Source: Streptomyces sp. NBC_01268 (GTDB lineage Bacteria > Actinomycetota > Actinomycetes > Streptomycetales > Streptomycetaceae). From it: DNA of 64,000 nt. Location of the stretch: positions 8,120,001-8,184,000 of the forward strand of contig NZ_CP108454.1 in NCBI RefSeq assembly GCF_036240795.1. Direction: 5' to 3'. Positions 17,387-24,916 of this stretch are shown here, in pieces; position 1 is the stretch's first letter; every line of letters starts with the position of its first letter. The notes under the pieces were generated by a model. That model did no database searches, was not told the origin of the DNA, and saw only the letters and a list, made by a program, of their open reading frames with translations. The position numbers and the translations under genes were made by a program.

Positions 17387-17542
17387 TCAGGCGAGGACGT
17401 TGATGGCGCGGGCGACCACCAGCCCGAGGATGACGAGGGAGACGAGGGACTGGATGCCCATGGCGATCTTGGCCCAAGGCGCCAGGGGCATCACGTCGGT
17501 CGGACTGAAGGCGGTGGCGTTGGTCAGGGCCAGAGGTAGAGG
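17387..17542 (-). pseudogene. C-terminal piece of an IS-split membrane-protein gene
   Basis: About 50 codons ending in TGA read LTNATAFSPTDVMPL, then LAPWAKIAMGIQSLVSLVIL (a membrane helix) and AINVLA. This is the missing end of the membrane protein whose N-terminal part lies at 19960-20462: there the frame stops at PRFVD-TA, here it resumes TA-CCTCTACCT. A small indel near 17530 also puts the resumed frame out of register. The piece abuts the IS end at 17543. Confidence 0.75.
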
Positions 17543-18484
17543 TAGGACTTGTCCGGTCGATCAAGTTCGTAGCCAGATGGTCAGGGCTACTGCTGTAGCG
17601 GTGCCGAGGTAGACGTAGCCGCGCTTGTCGTAACGAGTGGCGACGGCCCGGTGCTGCTTCAGGCGGTTGATCGTTCGTTCGACGGTGTTGCGCTTCTTGT
17701 AGCGGTCCTCGTCGAAGCCGGGTGTCCGTCCGCCGCGTGAGCCTGTGCGCAGGCGGGCGGCCTGACTGTCGGCCTTCTCCGGGATCGTGTGCCGGATACC
17801 GCGGCGCCGTAGATACTCGCGGCATGGCCCGTTGCTGTAGGCCTTGTCGACGGCGAGGCTGTCCGACTTCTTACGGGGCCTTCCTGACCCGGGCCGTGGC
17901 ACGCGGATCTTCTCCAGGACGGGCTTGAACTGGGTGCAGTCAGCCCGCTGGCCTGCGGTGACGATCAGGGACAGCGGGCGGCAGCGGCCGTCCGCGCTCA
18001 GGTGGAGCTTGCTGGTGAACCCGCCCCGCGAGCGGCCCAGGCCCTCACCTCCAGCACCACCTCCACCAGGCGGGCGACGAGACTGTGCCACGGCGTCTCG
18101 TCCTGGTGTTCCACTTCCGCGGCCCCCTTTGGTCCCGGGGCCGCATGCTGATGGGCGCGGACGATGGACGATGGTGGAGTCGACCGAGATGTCCCAGTCG
18201 ATCTCACCCGCTGCATCGGCTGCGGCCTGGACCTGCTGGAGCAGTCGTTCCCAGGTGCCGTCGGCGGACCACAGCCGGTGGCGTTCATAGACGGTCTTCC
18301 ACGGGCCGAACCGTTCGGGCAGGTCACGCCACTGAACGCCGGTTCGCACCCGGTGCAGAATCCCGTCGATCACCTGCCGGTGATCACGCCACCGGCCTCA
18401 ACGCCGGTTGCTGACAGTAGGAACGGCCGCAGCAGTTCCCACTCGGCATCACTCAGATCACCCCGCCCCATGCTCACATCAACG
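17543..18484 (-). mobile_element. IS5-like insertion sequence remnant (IS427-type target)
   Basis: The outer end at 17543-17565 (TAGGACTTGTCCGGTCGATC) is the terminal inverted repeat just beyond, and overlapping, the transposase stop codon. The opposite end is missing: homology to other copies stops about 13 bp upstream of the transposase start, near 18484. Related end sequences in inverted orientation lie at 19166-19188 and 19937-19959. The flanking split gene shows a TA target, as in the IS427 group of the IS5 family. Confidence 0.75.
17561..18471 (-). pseudogene. IS5-family transposase, frameshifted and with an in-frame stop
   Basis: The N-terminal part (MGRGDLSDAEWELLRPFL) is followed near 18405 by a lost base and by TGA where a Cys codon is expected before GRWRDHRQVIDGIL, so the two parts cannot be translated together. 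The rest (17561-18373) is intact for 270 codons: WRDLPERFGPWKTVYERHR, D in VDSTIVHRP, D in DKAYSNGPCREYLRR and E in the C-terminal KKRNTVERTINRLKQHRA, the DDE triad of IS5 transposases. The element is therefore probably immobile unless frameshifting occurs. Confidence 0.82.
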
Positions 18485-18502
18485 GCTGGGGCACGCCGGG
18501 CG

Positions 18503-19075
18503 TCACGACACCGTCGCGCCGGGCCCCTTCGGCCTGGAAAGAAAGACCCGGCGGGCCGGCACCTCGATTTCCGTGAAGATGACGGCAATCTCCTGTCCGG
18601 CCTCGAACTCTTCCACCGGACTCACCGCGGGCCGACCGTAGACTTCTTTGGAGGGAATCAGCCCGACGATCCCGCCCCCGAGGTCGACAAAGACGCCGAT
18701 GGGAACCGTCTTCTCCACCGTCCCGCGGATCTCCTGGCCCACCGGCGTACGGTCGGCGAAGGTCTGCAGGGGGTCGGGCTCCAGCGCCTTCAAGGACAGC
18801 CTGGCCTCCGCGTTGTAGGTGTCGAACTGGAGGAATTCGCACGAGACCCGCTGGCCCACCTGAACGACATCGGTCGGAGCGTCGATGTGCCGCCAGGACA
18901 GTTCGGGGATGACGATGAACCCGACACCGGGCAGGGTGGGATGGGCAGGTCCGTTGTCTAGGGCCACGAAGACCCCGAACCGTTCGATCGCCACGACGGT
19001 GCCGGACAGGATATCGCCGCAGTGCAGGGACTCCAGGAACGCCCAGAGTTCCGGGCTTTCAGACGGCCAATCCAT
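18503..19075 (-). CDS. Protein with two S1 RNA-binding domains
   Basis: 190 residues. S1 domain 1 spans ~20-95 (GDILSGTVVAIERFGVFVAL to CEFLQFDTYNAEARLSLKAL) and domain 2 ~112-188 (GQEIRGTVEKTVPIGVFVDL to VIFTEIEVPARRVFLSRPKG). Each has the G-x-V-x(6)-G-V-F-V core of the OB fold. Small two-domain S1 proteins bind RNA or modulate ribosomes; no catalytic domain is fused. The ATG at 19075 has GGTGG upstream; an in-frame start at 19093 is possible. The gene lies between IS ends and may have been carried in with them, but codon usage matches the surroundings and the frame is intact. Confidence 0.75.
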   Translation of the reverse strand: MDWPSESPELWAFLESLHCGDILSGTVVAIERFGVFVALDNGPAHPTLPGVGFIVIPELSWRHIDAPTDVVQVGQRVSCEFLQFDTYNAEARLSLKALEPDPLQTFADRTPVGQEIRGTVEKTVPIGVFVDLGGGIVGLIPSKEVYGRPAVSPVEEFEAGQEIAVIFTEIEVPARRVFLSRPKGPGATVS

Positions 19076-19165
19076 GCCGCCACCCTGGCACACGACCTCG
19101 TGGGTCGACCATGCCCTCGACGAGCTGCCGAGCTGCAGACCCCGCCATGACTCAGTAACCGGGAC

Positions 19166-19188
19166 CTTGATCGGCCGGACAGGTCCTA
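19166..19188 (-). repeat. Isolated IS end
   Basis: The reverse complement of 19166-19188 matches the IS end at 17543-17565 at 21 of 23 positions. No transposase sequence is attached. Together the two inward-facing ends bracket the broken transposase and the S1 gene. Confidence 0.6.
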
Positions 19189-19198
19189 GGGGAAACCT

Positions 19199-19519
19199 CT
19201 AGCCAGCCTTGTCAAAAAGAGCAAAAAGATCGTCCACGCCGGTGATGCCCAGAAGCGTGAATGATGCTACGGCGATCCCGAATACCGTCGTCCAGTACGT
19301 GGCCCGGGAGATCTTTTCCTGGGCTACCTCGTCGTGCAGGTGGCCGCCGATCGCCCCGAAGAGGAGCCCGCCGCCGAGCATCGCACCGGCGATCACCACG
19401 CTCTTTAGCGGTTCCTCGTGGGGCATGGCCCTGGCGGCGTGCATCTTGGCGAGCAGAACAAATCCTGTGGCCAGCCCGAAGATGAACCAGACCAACTGCT
19501 GGTTGTCCCGGTTCGACAC
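19199..19519 (-). CDS. Small membrane protein of unknown function
   Basis: 106 residues with three predicted membrane helices: WFIFGLATGFVLLAKM (residues ~11-26), VVIAGAMLGGGLLFGAIGG (~41-59) and WTTVFGIAVASFTLLGITGV (~75-94). A short polar N-terminus and the loop HLHDEVAQEKISRATY between helices 2 and 3 are the only soluble parts. I do not recognise the family. It lies downstream of nothing on the same strand and is bounded by IS fragments. The weak GAAGTGTG upstream of ATG 19519 is the only candidate start signal. Confidence 0.6.
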   Translation of the reverse strand: MSNRDNQQLVWFIFGLATGFVLLAKMHAARAMPHEEPLKSVVIAGAMLGGGLLFGAIGGHLHDEVAQEKISRATYWTTVFGIAVASFTLLGITGVDDLFALFDKAG

Positions 19520-19707
19520 ACTTCCCCCAATTCGCTTCCAGTCCCTCGCGAGAGGGCGCCTTGCAGCATTTCAGGGTACTCGCGCAGGTCCAACCACCGT
19601 ATGTCAGTGCGGCACTTGAGCTCGGGGTGTCCGCACCCCGCCCTCCCTGACGACACACCAACCAACGGTCAGATGACCCAAAGGCAACGCCCTGGAAGGG
19701 ATCACCC

Positions 19708-19812
19708 ATGAAGGACTCCACACGGCGGACGATCCGGACGGTCTTCCAGACCGCCGTCGCCGTCGCCGCCGGTGTGCCCCTCCTCCTGGACGCCTCCGGC
19801 ATCCCGGAAACG
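19708..19812 (+). pseudogene. Truncated holin-like small membrane protein, fused to an IS remnant
   Basis: An ATG with GGAAGGG 7 nt upstream opens MKDSTRRTIRTVFQTAVAVA and the hydrophobic AGVPLLLDASGIPETAP, typical of the N-terminus of small phage-holin-like membrane proteins in Streptomyces. After ~35 codons the sequence enters antisense IS DNA and the frame runs on to 19941 as a chimera. The second membrane helix is therefore lost. Confidence 0.55.
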
Positions 19813-19816
19813 GCCC

Positions 19817-19959
19817 CCCGCCACCTGCCACAATGCCCGTTGCTGACGGGCAGGAACGGTCGAAGCCGTTCCAACTCGGCATCCGTCAGATCACCCCGCC
19901 CATGCCCACAGCAACGACTCGGGCACGGAGTAGTCGCATGATCGACCGGACAAGTCCTA
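19817..19959 (-). mobile_element. IS5-like left-end fragment
   Basis: From the terminal repeat at 19937-19959, reading on the minus strand, the IS leader and the first ~30 transposase codons can be recognised. A missing base directly after the ATG destroys the frame. Homology stops near 19817 within the truncated holin-like gene. The outer edge abuts the N-terminal half of the split membrane-protein gene at the TA target. Confidence 0.7.
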
Positions 19960-20462
19960 GTCGACGAACCGGGGCCGCCAGTCGGGGCTCGCCAATTCGG
20001 GGTTGAGGTGCTGGGGGAAGGCGAGCGCGGGCGTGTGGGGCATGTGGTGGGCGCGGGTAACCGGCCCGCCGCGGTCGAGCTCGAAGTACAGCAGCGAGAA
20101 GGCCAGGACGGTGCCTGCCCACACGGTGCTTCCTGACTGCAGCAGGCTGGTGGCGGAGGCGGTCTCCTTGCCGCCTTGGAGGATGTCGTCGATCAGCTGG
20201 ATGGTGGACCAGACGGCGCTGAGTGCGAGGACGCCCCCGAGGGTGATCGACATGGTGCGCAGCGCCGTCGAGCGCCGGTCGATGCGGCCGGGTCGCCGGC
20301 GATGAGGGCGAGGAGGAGCAGTCCCTCGACGGCTGGGATCACCCAGCGAGGTGCCAGGCGGAGGTCGTCGGGGAGCAGGACGGTCAGCGCCATGGCGACG
20401 ACGATGGCCGTGGCCATCGGCCAGCGTGCCTCGCCCACGGGCTCGGTGATGCGTCCGGTCAC
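19960..20462 (-). pseudogene. N-terminal piece of the IS-split membrane-protein gene
   Basis: From GTG 20462: a helix (MATAIVVAMALTVLLP), DLRLAPRWVIPAVEGLLLLA (helix), then at ~20290 a single lost G (GACCCGGCCGC for an expected GACCCGGGCCGC) shifts the frame. The continuation reads SITLGGVLALSAVWSTIQLI, TVWAGTVLAFSLLYFELDRG and ends LNPELASPDWRPRFVD at the IS end. The missing C-terminus is at 17387-17542. The original four-to-five-helix membrane protein is of unknown function; a second, shorter fragment of the same family lies at 22204-22331. Confidence 0.75.
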
Positions 20463-20684
20463 GGGTGGCGGCCCTTATGGTCGAGGGCGACGGGTTGTCG
20501 CCGTCTTGTCCTCGGAAGATAGAGAGACGCGGCAGGCCGGCGGCGGATCTCGGGCGTGGGTACGCCCGGGCGGTGTCAGGTGCCGGCTGCGACGGTCCTA
20601 CTGGGGGATCTCAGAGGACCGGAGGTTTCGATGGATCACCGGTCGGCGGCCCGCCACGTCGCTTCGGTCAGGAGTCCGCCCCGC

Positions 20685-20775
20685 ATGCCGAAGATCAACG
20701 CCTCCACAGCCGCCGAGCACCGTGCCCAGCAATGCGAGGCGCTGATCGAGGCCCCTCGTACCGCCGAAAGCACCT
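20685..20775 (+). pseudogene. Fragment of a TetR-type regulator N-terminus
   Basis: In the 20463-21009 stretch, which has no intact gene, an ATG opens MPKINASTAAEHRAQQCEAL, the typical first helix of TetR regulators. After about 30 codons the resemblance stops without reaching the helix-turn-helix. I see nothing else in this stretch. Confidence 0.45.
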
Positions 20776-21009
20776 CGTCCGACTGGAGCCCGGCCGACTG
20801 GGGCGGGCCCGGCACACCTCCCCTGGACTCGTCAGCCGGGCGCAGGGTGTGCGAGGCCCGCCCATCGAGGGGAGGCATCCGGAGAACGTCGTCACGCGGA
20901 CGGTGTCAGTGTGATGTGAAGGGAGCCGAGATCCGCAGGCTGTCCTTCCAGCGCCGCTCGATGGGAGCGTGGCCGGCCCTCGAGCGGGGGCTCCCCACCA
21001 CCGCTCCTC

Positions 21010-22071
21010 CTACGCGGGCACCACGTCCGCGACCACGCACGCCACGTTGTCCGGGCCGCCCCGCTCCATGGCCAGGGTGACCAGGGCGTCCGCTGCGGTC
21101 TCCGGGTCGTCCGCCCCGGCGAGGGCGCGCCGGACAGCGTCCGGCGTGACGACCGCCGACAGCCCGTCCGTGCACAGCAGGAGGCGGTCGCCCGGCCGGG
21201 TCCCGTGCACCCCGAGCTCCGGATCGGGCGGCACGTCCCCTCCGTCCAGGGCCTTGAGGAGCAGCGCCCGGTCGGGGCGGTCCGGCGCCTCGGCCGGGTC
21301 CAGCTCGCCCGCGTCGACCAGGGCCTGCACGAGGGTGTCGTCCCGGGTGAGCCGGACCAGCGCGCCGGCGCGCAGCAGGTACGCCCGGGAGTCGCCGATG
21401 TGGGCGACGGCGAGGCGGGTGCCGGTCCAGGCGGCGGCGGTCAGGGTGGTGCCGGAGCCGCCGAGGTCCGCGAGCGCGGCGGCGGCCCTGCGTACGCCGT
21501 CCTCGAGGGCGTCGACGACGTCACCGGTCCGGCTCGACGTCGGGACGGTGAGCGCCTCGATGGCCGCCCGCGCGGCCCGGTCGCCCTCGGGGCCGTAGCC
21601 ATCGGCGACGGCCAGCAGGTGGGGGCCCGCGTGGGCCGCGTCCTGCTGGGAGGCGCGGACCCGGCCGCGGTCGAGACGGACGGCGGTATGCAGCACGTGT
21701 CCGGGTGTGGTCATGGCAGCGGTTCCCTTCAGCTGGTCGACCAGGGAGGACGCCAGGTCCCGCTTGGCGGCCGTCTCGGACTCCACGCCCGCCCAGTACG
21801 CGCGGATCGCGCGGGCCGCGGCCCCGGGGTCCGTCGCGTACCGCTCGCAGACCTGTCCCACCTCGGCGAGGGGCATGCCGATCCGCCGCAGCCAGGCCAC
21901 CAGCCGGGCCGCCTCGATCTGCTCCTCGGCGTAGTACCGGTAGCCGGTGAAGGGGTCGACGCGGGCGGGCGGCAGCAGGCCGAGCTCGTCGTAGCGGCGC
22001 AGAGCCTTGGCGGAGAGCCGGGTGGCGCGGGCGAAGTCCCCGATGGTCAGCATGGCCATAGCGTCGCGCAT
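21010..22071 (-). CDS. MerR-type regulator fused to a PP2C serine/threonine phosphatase
   Basis: 353 residues. Residues ~6-75 are a MerR winged helix: MLTIGDFARATRLSAKALRR, YDELGLLPPARVDPFTGYRYY. Residues ~76-120 form a helical linker. The C-terminal ~230 residues are a PP2C domain: LLAVADGYGPEGDRAAR (first metal Asp), GSGTTLTAAAWTGTRLAVAH, HIGDSRAYLLRAG, LLLCTDGLSAVV and GGPDNVACVVADV, all metal ligands present. The fusion couples DNA binding to protein dephosphorylation. GGAGGAG lies 12 nt before ATG 22071; ATG 22053 is an alternative. No obvious target gene is adjacent. Confidence 0.85.
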   Translation of the reverse strand: MRDAMAMLTIGDFARATRLSAKALRRYDELGLLPPARVDPFTGYRYYAEEQIEAARLVAWLRRIGMPLAEVGQVCERYATDPGAAARAIRAYWAGVESETAAKRDLASSLVDQLKGTAAMTTPGHVLHTAVRLDRGRVRASQQDAAHAGPHLLAVADGYGPEGDRAARAAIEALTVPTSSRTGDVVDALEDGVRRAAAALADLGGSGTTLTAAAWTGTRLAVAHIGDSRAYLLRAGALVRLTRDDTLVQALVDAGELDPAEAPDRPDRALLLKALDGGDVPPDPELGVHGTRPGDRLLLCTDGLSAVVTPDAVRRALAGADDPETAADALVTLAMERGGPDNVACVVADVVPA

Positions 22072-22203
22072 GACGGATGTGGCTCCTCCCCGTTGCCGGG
22101 CTCCCTGCCCGGCACTGCCGATGCTGGGCCTTCCCGGCGGGGGAAGGTCAACGGGAGCCGGACGCCATAGGACGGCGTCTCCCCTGCGTGGCGGAGACGG
22201 CTG

Positions 22204-22331
22204 GTGGCGGAGGCGGTTTCCTTGCCGCCTCGGAGGATGTCGTCGATCAGCTGGATGGTGGACCAGACGGCGCTGGGATCACCCAGCGAGGTGCCAGGCG
22301 GAGGTCGCGTGGGAGCAGAACGGTCAGCGCG
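22204..22331 (-). pseudogene. Internally deleted fragment of the same membrane-protein family
   Basis: On the minus strand RALTVLLPRDLRLAPRWVIP is joined directly to AVWSTIQLIDDILRGGKETA, which are about 40 residues apart in the copy at 19960-20462. DNA identity to that copy is high across both pieces. Neither end of the gene is present. Confidence 0.7.
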
Positions 22332-22777
22332 CGTCCTCCGCCCAGTGGCCATGCTGCTTGCGGCTGTCGAGGGAGTCCTCGTGGGCCGGGCCGAAGTAGG
22401 CCGTCGAGAGGGATGTGAGGGCTGCGTACGACCGAGCGGCCTCGGGGGCGTCGCCGCGGTCGGCGGAGGCTTCGGCCTCTGCCTTGAGCTGGAGGGCGGG
22501 TTTGTTCGCCGTATCTGGGCTGGTCAGCGGATTGTCCGGAACAAAGCAGCGCCTCTGGCACGGGTGCGGTGCTGCCGATGATCTCGATGCTGACGCGGTC
22601 GTTGGTGTCCGCGAGCTGATCTGGCTGGTGGAGCAGCCGACCTGCTGAGGCAGCGCCGCGAGGGTCTTGCCGGACTCGTCGACCCGCAGCCGCAGGAAAC
22701 TCCGCCGGCAACCCGGCGTGCGTGTTCACGGGGCGGACCGGCGCCCACCCGCGCCCGCGCTTCCTCGGCTCCGCCAC
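22332..22777 (-). pseudogene. Decayed copy of the HTH/TPR gene
   Basis: A GTG at 22777 opens EPRKRGRGWAPVRPVNTHAG, near-identical to the N-terminus of the intact gene at 28378-30405. A frameshift follows within 15 codons (FLRLRVDESGKTLAAL in another frame), then CSTSQIS is fused by a ~170-residue deletion to VSIEIIGS, and the last part (DAPEAARSYAALTSLSTAYF) is again out of frame, ending in the first TPR unit. The coiled coil and seven of eight TPRs are gone. Confidence 0.75.
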
Positions 22778-22951
22778 GCGTCCAACCCCCGGTCTCCCAC
22801 CCGCGATTGTCCGGCCTGTCCTGGACAGCGCTCCGTATATCCGGAACCTACCTGCGATGTCCGGTCCGCAGAGCCTGTACGAACCCACTCGCCTTCATGG
22901 TCTGTCCCACGGCCACCACCCGGTGACCGCCCATCCCATGAAGGGCTGACC

Positions 22952-23077
22952 ATGAGCGACGCCATCTCTCTCGCCGCCGACATCGTGACCGTTCTCGGCG
23001 CCCTCCTGAGTGCCGGCCTCGAAATCCACCGTGCCCGCCGCGAGGCCCGCGGCGACAGCGAGCCGCCGAAGGAGTGA
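22952..23077 (+). CDS. 41-residue single-pass membrane peptide
   Basis: ATG with AAGGG 7 nt upstream. The peptide MSDAISLAADIVTVLGALLS has one hydrophobic helix (residues ~5-22) followed by a charged tail (HRARREARGDSEPPKE). A hairpin terminator follows 25 bp after the stop. It is divergent from the decayed HTH/TPR copy, with which it shares a ~170-bp upstream region. Function is unknown; size and topology recall small holin-like or toxin-like peptides, but nothing shows that role. Confidence 0.55.
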   Translation: MSDAISLAADIVTVLGALLSAGLEIHRARREARGDSEPPKE

Positions 23078-23102
23078 ACCGCCGGCGCCCACTGCGACGA
23101 TC

Positions 23103-23135
23103 CGGCCCCGCGCCCCACCCTTCGGCGCGGGGCCG
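23103..23135. terminator. Hairpin after the 41-residue gene
   Basis: A perfect 12-bp stem (23103-23114 with 23124-23135) and 9-nt loop is followed by AGCCTTT. Confidence 0.65.
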
Positions 23136-23475
23136 AGCCTTTCCCGGCCCACCGTTGGCTCTGGGACGTCCTCGCGAGTCGGTGGACGGCCGGGGCGGTG
23201 TGCTCGCTGCGCGCCGAACGTGTGGATGCCGACTTCGATCATCTGGTCGGCGGAGTGCTCGCACTGCCCATGGGTAGCGTGAACACTCGTCGGAGGTGTA
23301 GGGGTGGGTCCTGTCAGCAGAAGCCCCCGGCCTGCCGCAGCGGTGGGCTGCCAAGGCGCGTCGTGTGCTGCTTCAGCCACTGCGTGTTCCAGAACTGCAA
23401 CGGAACCAGATGCAGGGTGACGGCGTTACAGATATCGCCTGTGACCCAGGGAGAACCGACAACGGAGGGCGACGT
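23136..23475. other. No gene seen
   Basis: No frame in this 340-bp stretch shows coding bias. The promoter of the 23476 operon should lie in its right half, but no clear -35/-10 pair could be chosen. Confidence 0.35.
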
Positions 23476-23646
23476 ATGTCCAGGAACCAGTGGATCGGCG
23501 TTGGGACCATCACAGCCACGATCCTTGCTGCGGTGATCACCGGCGGGGCGATGGTCCTGACGGACTCCGACGAGGGTGGCGTCAGGAACGATTGCAGTAA
23601 CTCTTCCACGTGCGCAGGCCGCGATATCAACGAGAACGGACGATGA
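23476..23646 (+). CDS. Small membrane-anchored protein with NCS...CxGRD motif
   Basis: 56 residues: a short positive N-terminus, one membrane helix (GVGTITATILAAVITGGAMV, residues ~8-27), then an exported tail ending NDCSNSSTCAGRDINENGR. The tail motif (N-x-C-S-x(4)-C-x-G-R-D-x-N) recurs in the lipoproteins at 23643 and 27451. The stop overlaps the start of the lipoprotein gene (ATGA), so the two are co-translated. GGAGGGCG lies 4 nt before the ATG. The two cysteines could form a disulfide outside the membrane. Function is unknown. Confidence 0.6.
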   Translation: MSRNQWIGVGTITATILAAVITGGAMVLTDSDEGGVRNDCSNSSTCAGRDINENGR

Positions 23647-24353
23647 GGGACTTACCACGAGAGGTGAGGGTGGGTGTCATCCGCGGTGCCATCCCGGCAC
23701 TGAGCGCCGTTCTGGCTTTGTCGGCGTGCGGCGGAACGGAGATCGGCACGCAGAACAACTGCAGTACGGGCGCCGACTGCATCGGTCGTGACCACAACGG
23801 GTCCGGCCACACCGCCCCCGCGCCGTCCGCAAGCTCGCCTTCGCCATCGTCTGCCGGATCGGCCGAGTCTGCAGAGGCTGTGACCTACTCCCTCGTCTAC
23901 GAGCACAAGACCGTCGGCCTCACGCTGCCGGACTGCGGCGGAAGTTGGTACGCCGACTTCGAGGACCGGACATCCAAGTACTACTCAGACGAAGACCTCA
24001 GGAACATGAGGACGCAGGCAGCCAACAACGGTCAGCAGGTGCCGCTCGACTTCTACTACGGAAACTGCGTCTGGGGGGCCTTCGGCAGCAACAATCCCTG
24101 GGGGATCGTCTCCTCGAAGCCGACGGGAGCGGCAGACTGCGCCGATGCGGCGCACAGCGCCGGGATGGACTACGTCAACCTCGCCCCGAGAAAGAACCAG
24201 GGCCAGGTGAAGCCGGGCACGCTGATCTGCTCTGCTACCGATGCCGGGGTGGCCCTCCTCCAAGTGAAGAGCTTCGGGGGAGAGACGCGCTCAGGCTCGA
24301 TGAGTACCCCAGACCGTGTGGTCCTCGACGTGACCCTCTGGAGGAAGGGCTGA
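23643..24353 (+). CDS. Secreted lipoprotein with NCS...CxGRD motif
   Basis: 236 residues. A Sec/lipoprotein signal (GAIPALSAVLALSAC, lipobox LSAC) is followed by GGTEIGTQNNCSTGADCIGR, a Ser/Pro-rich linker (~55-85) and a globular domain of ~145 residues with four to five Cys (LPDCGGSWYADFEDRTSKYY, CVWGAFGSNNPWG, LICSATDAGVALLQVKSF). I do not recognise the domain. The start at 23643 overlaps the stop of the 56-residue membrane protein by 4 bp. The first 35 residues after the lipobox are nearly identical to those of the lipoprotein at 27451, though the rest differ, so the N-terminal cassette is shared between different domains. Confidence 0.7.
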   Translation: MRDLPREVRVGVIRGAIPALSAVLALSACGGTEIGTQNNCSTGADCIGRDHNGSGHTAPAPSASSPSPSSAGSAESAEAVTYSLVYEHKTVGLTLPDCGGSWYADFEDRTSKYYSDEDLRNMRTQAANNGQQVPLDFYYGNCVWGAFGSNNPWGIVSSKPTGAADCADAAHSAGMDYVNLAPRKNQGQVKPGTLICSATDAGVALLQVKSFGGETRSGSMSTPDRVVLDVTLWRKG

Positions 24354-24639
24354 CGGGCGGCGACGGCGACGGCGAGGTCGGGCTGGGGTCTCCTGGAGGA
24401 GATCGAGCCGCCAGGTGATCGACGGGACCCGGTCGCGGGGTCAACCCCGGCCCACGACCGCCGCCCCGGGGTGGGCGACCGTGGGCCGCGCAACCCCGCA
24501 GGACCCCGGAATTCTCCCTGACCGGGGCCTGATCCGCCCCCGGGCCCGCGGGGCGCCGCGGTTCGTCCGCCGGTACGACTCGCCCGGGCCCCGCCCGCCC
24601 TACCCGTGAGCACCGGGACAGAGGATCGCGGACGTCGGC

Positions 24640-24805
24640 TAGGACTCGTCCGGCCGATCATGTGGCTACTTCGCGGTCGTTTCGTTGATGTGGACGTGGG
24701 GCGGGGTGAGCTGACGGATGCCGAGTGGGACGGCTGCGGTCGTTCCTGCCGGTCAGCAACAGGCGTTGTGGCAGGCAAGGGGCGGGAGCACCGGCAGGTG
24801 ATCGC
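24640..24805 (+). mobile_element. IS5-like left-end fragment
   Basis: In the 24354-24916 gap, terminal repeat 24640-24662 (TAGGACTCGTCCGGCCGATC) is followed by the IS leader and the degenerate transposase start (GRGELTDAEWD, then frameshifted to HRQVI). Homology stops at ~24805. The orientation is opposite to the 19817-19959 fragment. 24354-24639 holds nothing I can identify. Confidence 0.65.
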
Positions 24806-24859
24806 ACACGGTCCCGGAGAGGACCGACAGCCAGGCCGCCCGCCTGCGCCGCAGCCGAG

Positions 24860-24887
24860 GGGGCATCCCCGCACGAGCGGGGAGCGC
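24860..24887 (-). repeat. Solitary CRISPR-repeat-like hairpin
   Basis: The minus strand reads GCGCTCCCCGCTCGTGCGGG then GATGCCCC: a 28-nt unit with the CCCCGC/GCGGGG palindrome and GATGCCCC tail of actinobacterial type I-E repeats. No second copy lies at the ~61-bp period on either side and no cas gene is present. It may simply be the terminator of the adjacent MFS gene, which ends 30 bp away. Confidence 0.3.
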
Positions 24888-24916
24888 GTCGGCGCAGGGC
24901 AGGACTCCGGTTCTGC

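Noticed and set aside
17103..17612. Forward frame across the IS end
   Set aside because: It runs antisense through the C-terminal membrane-protein fragment and the transposase end.
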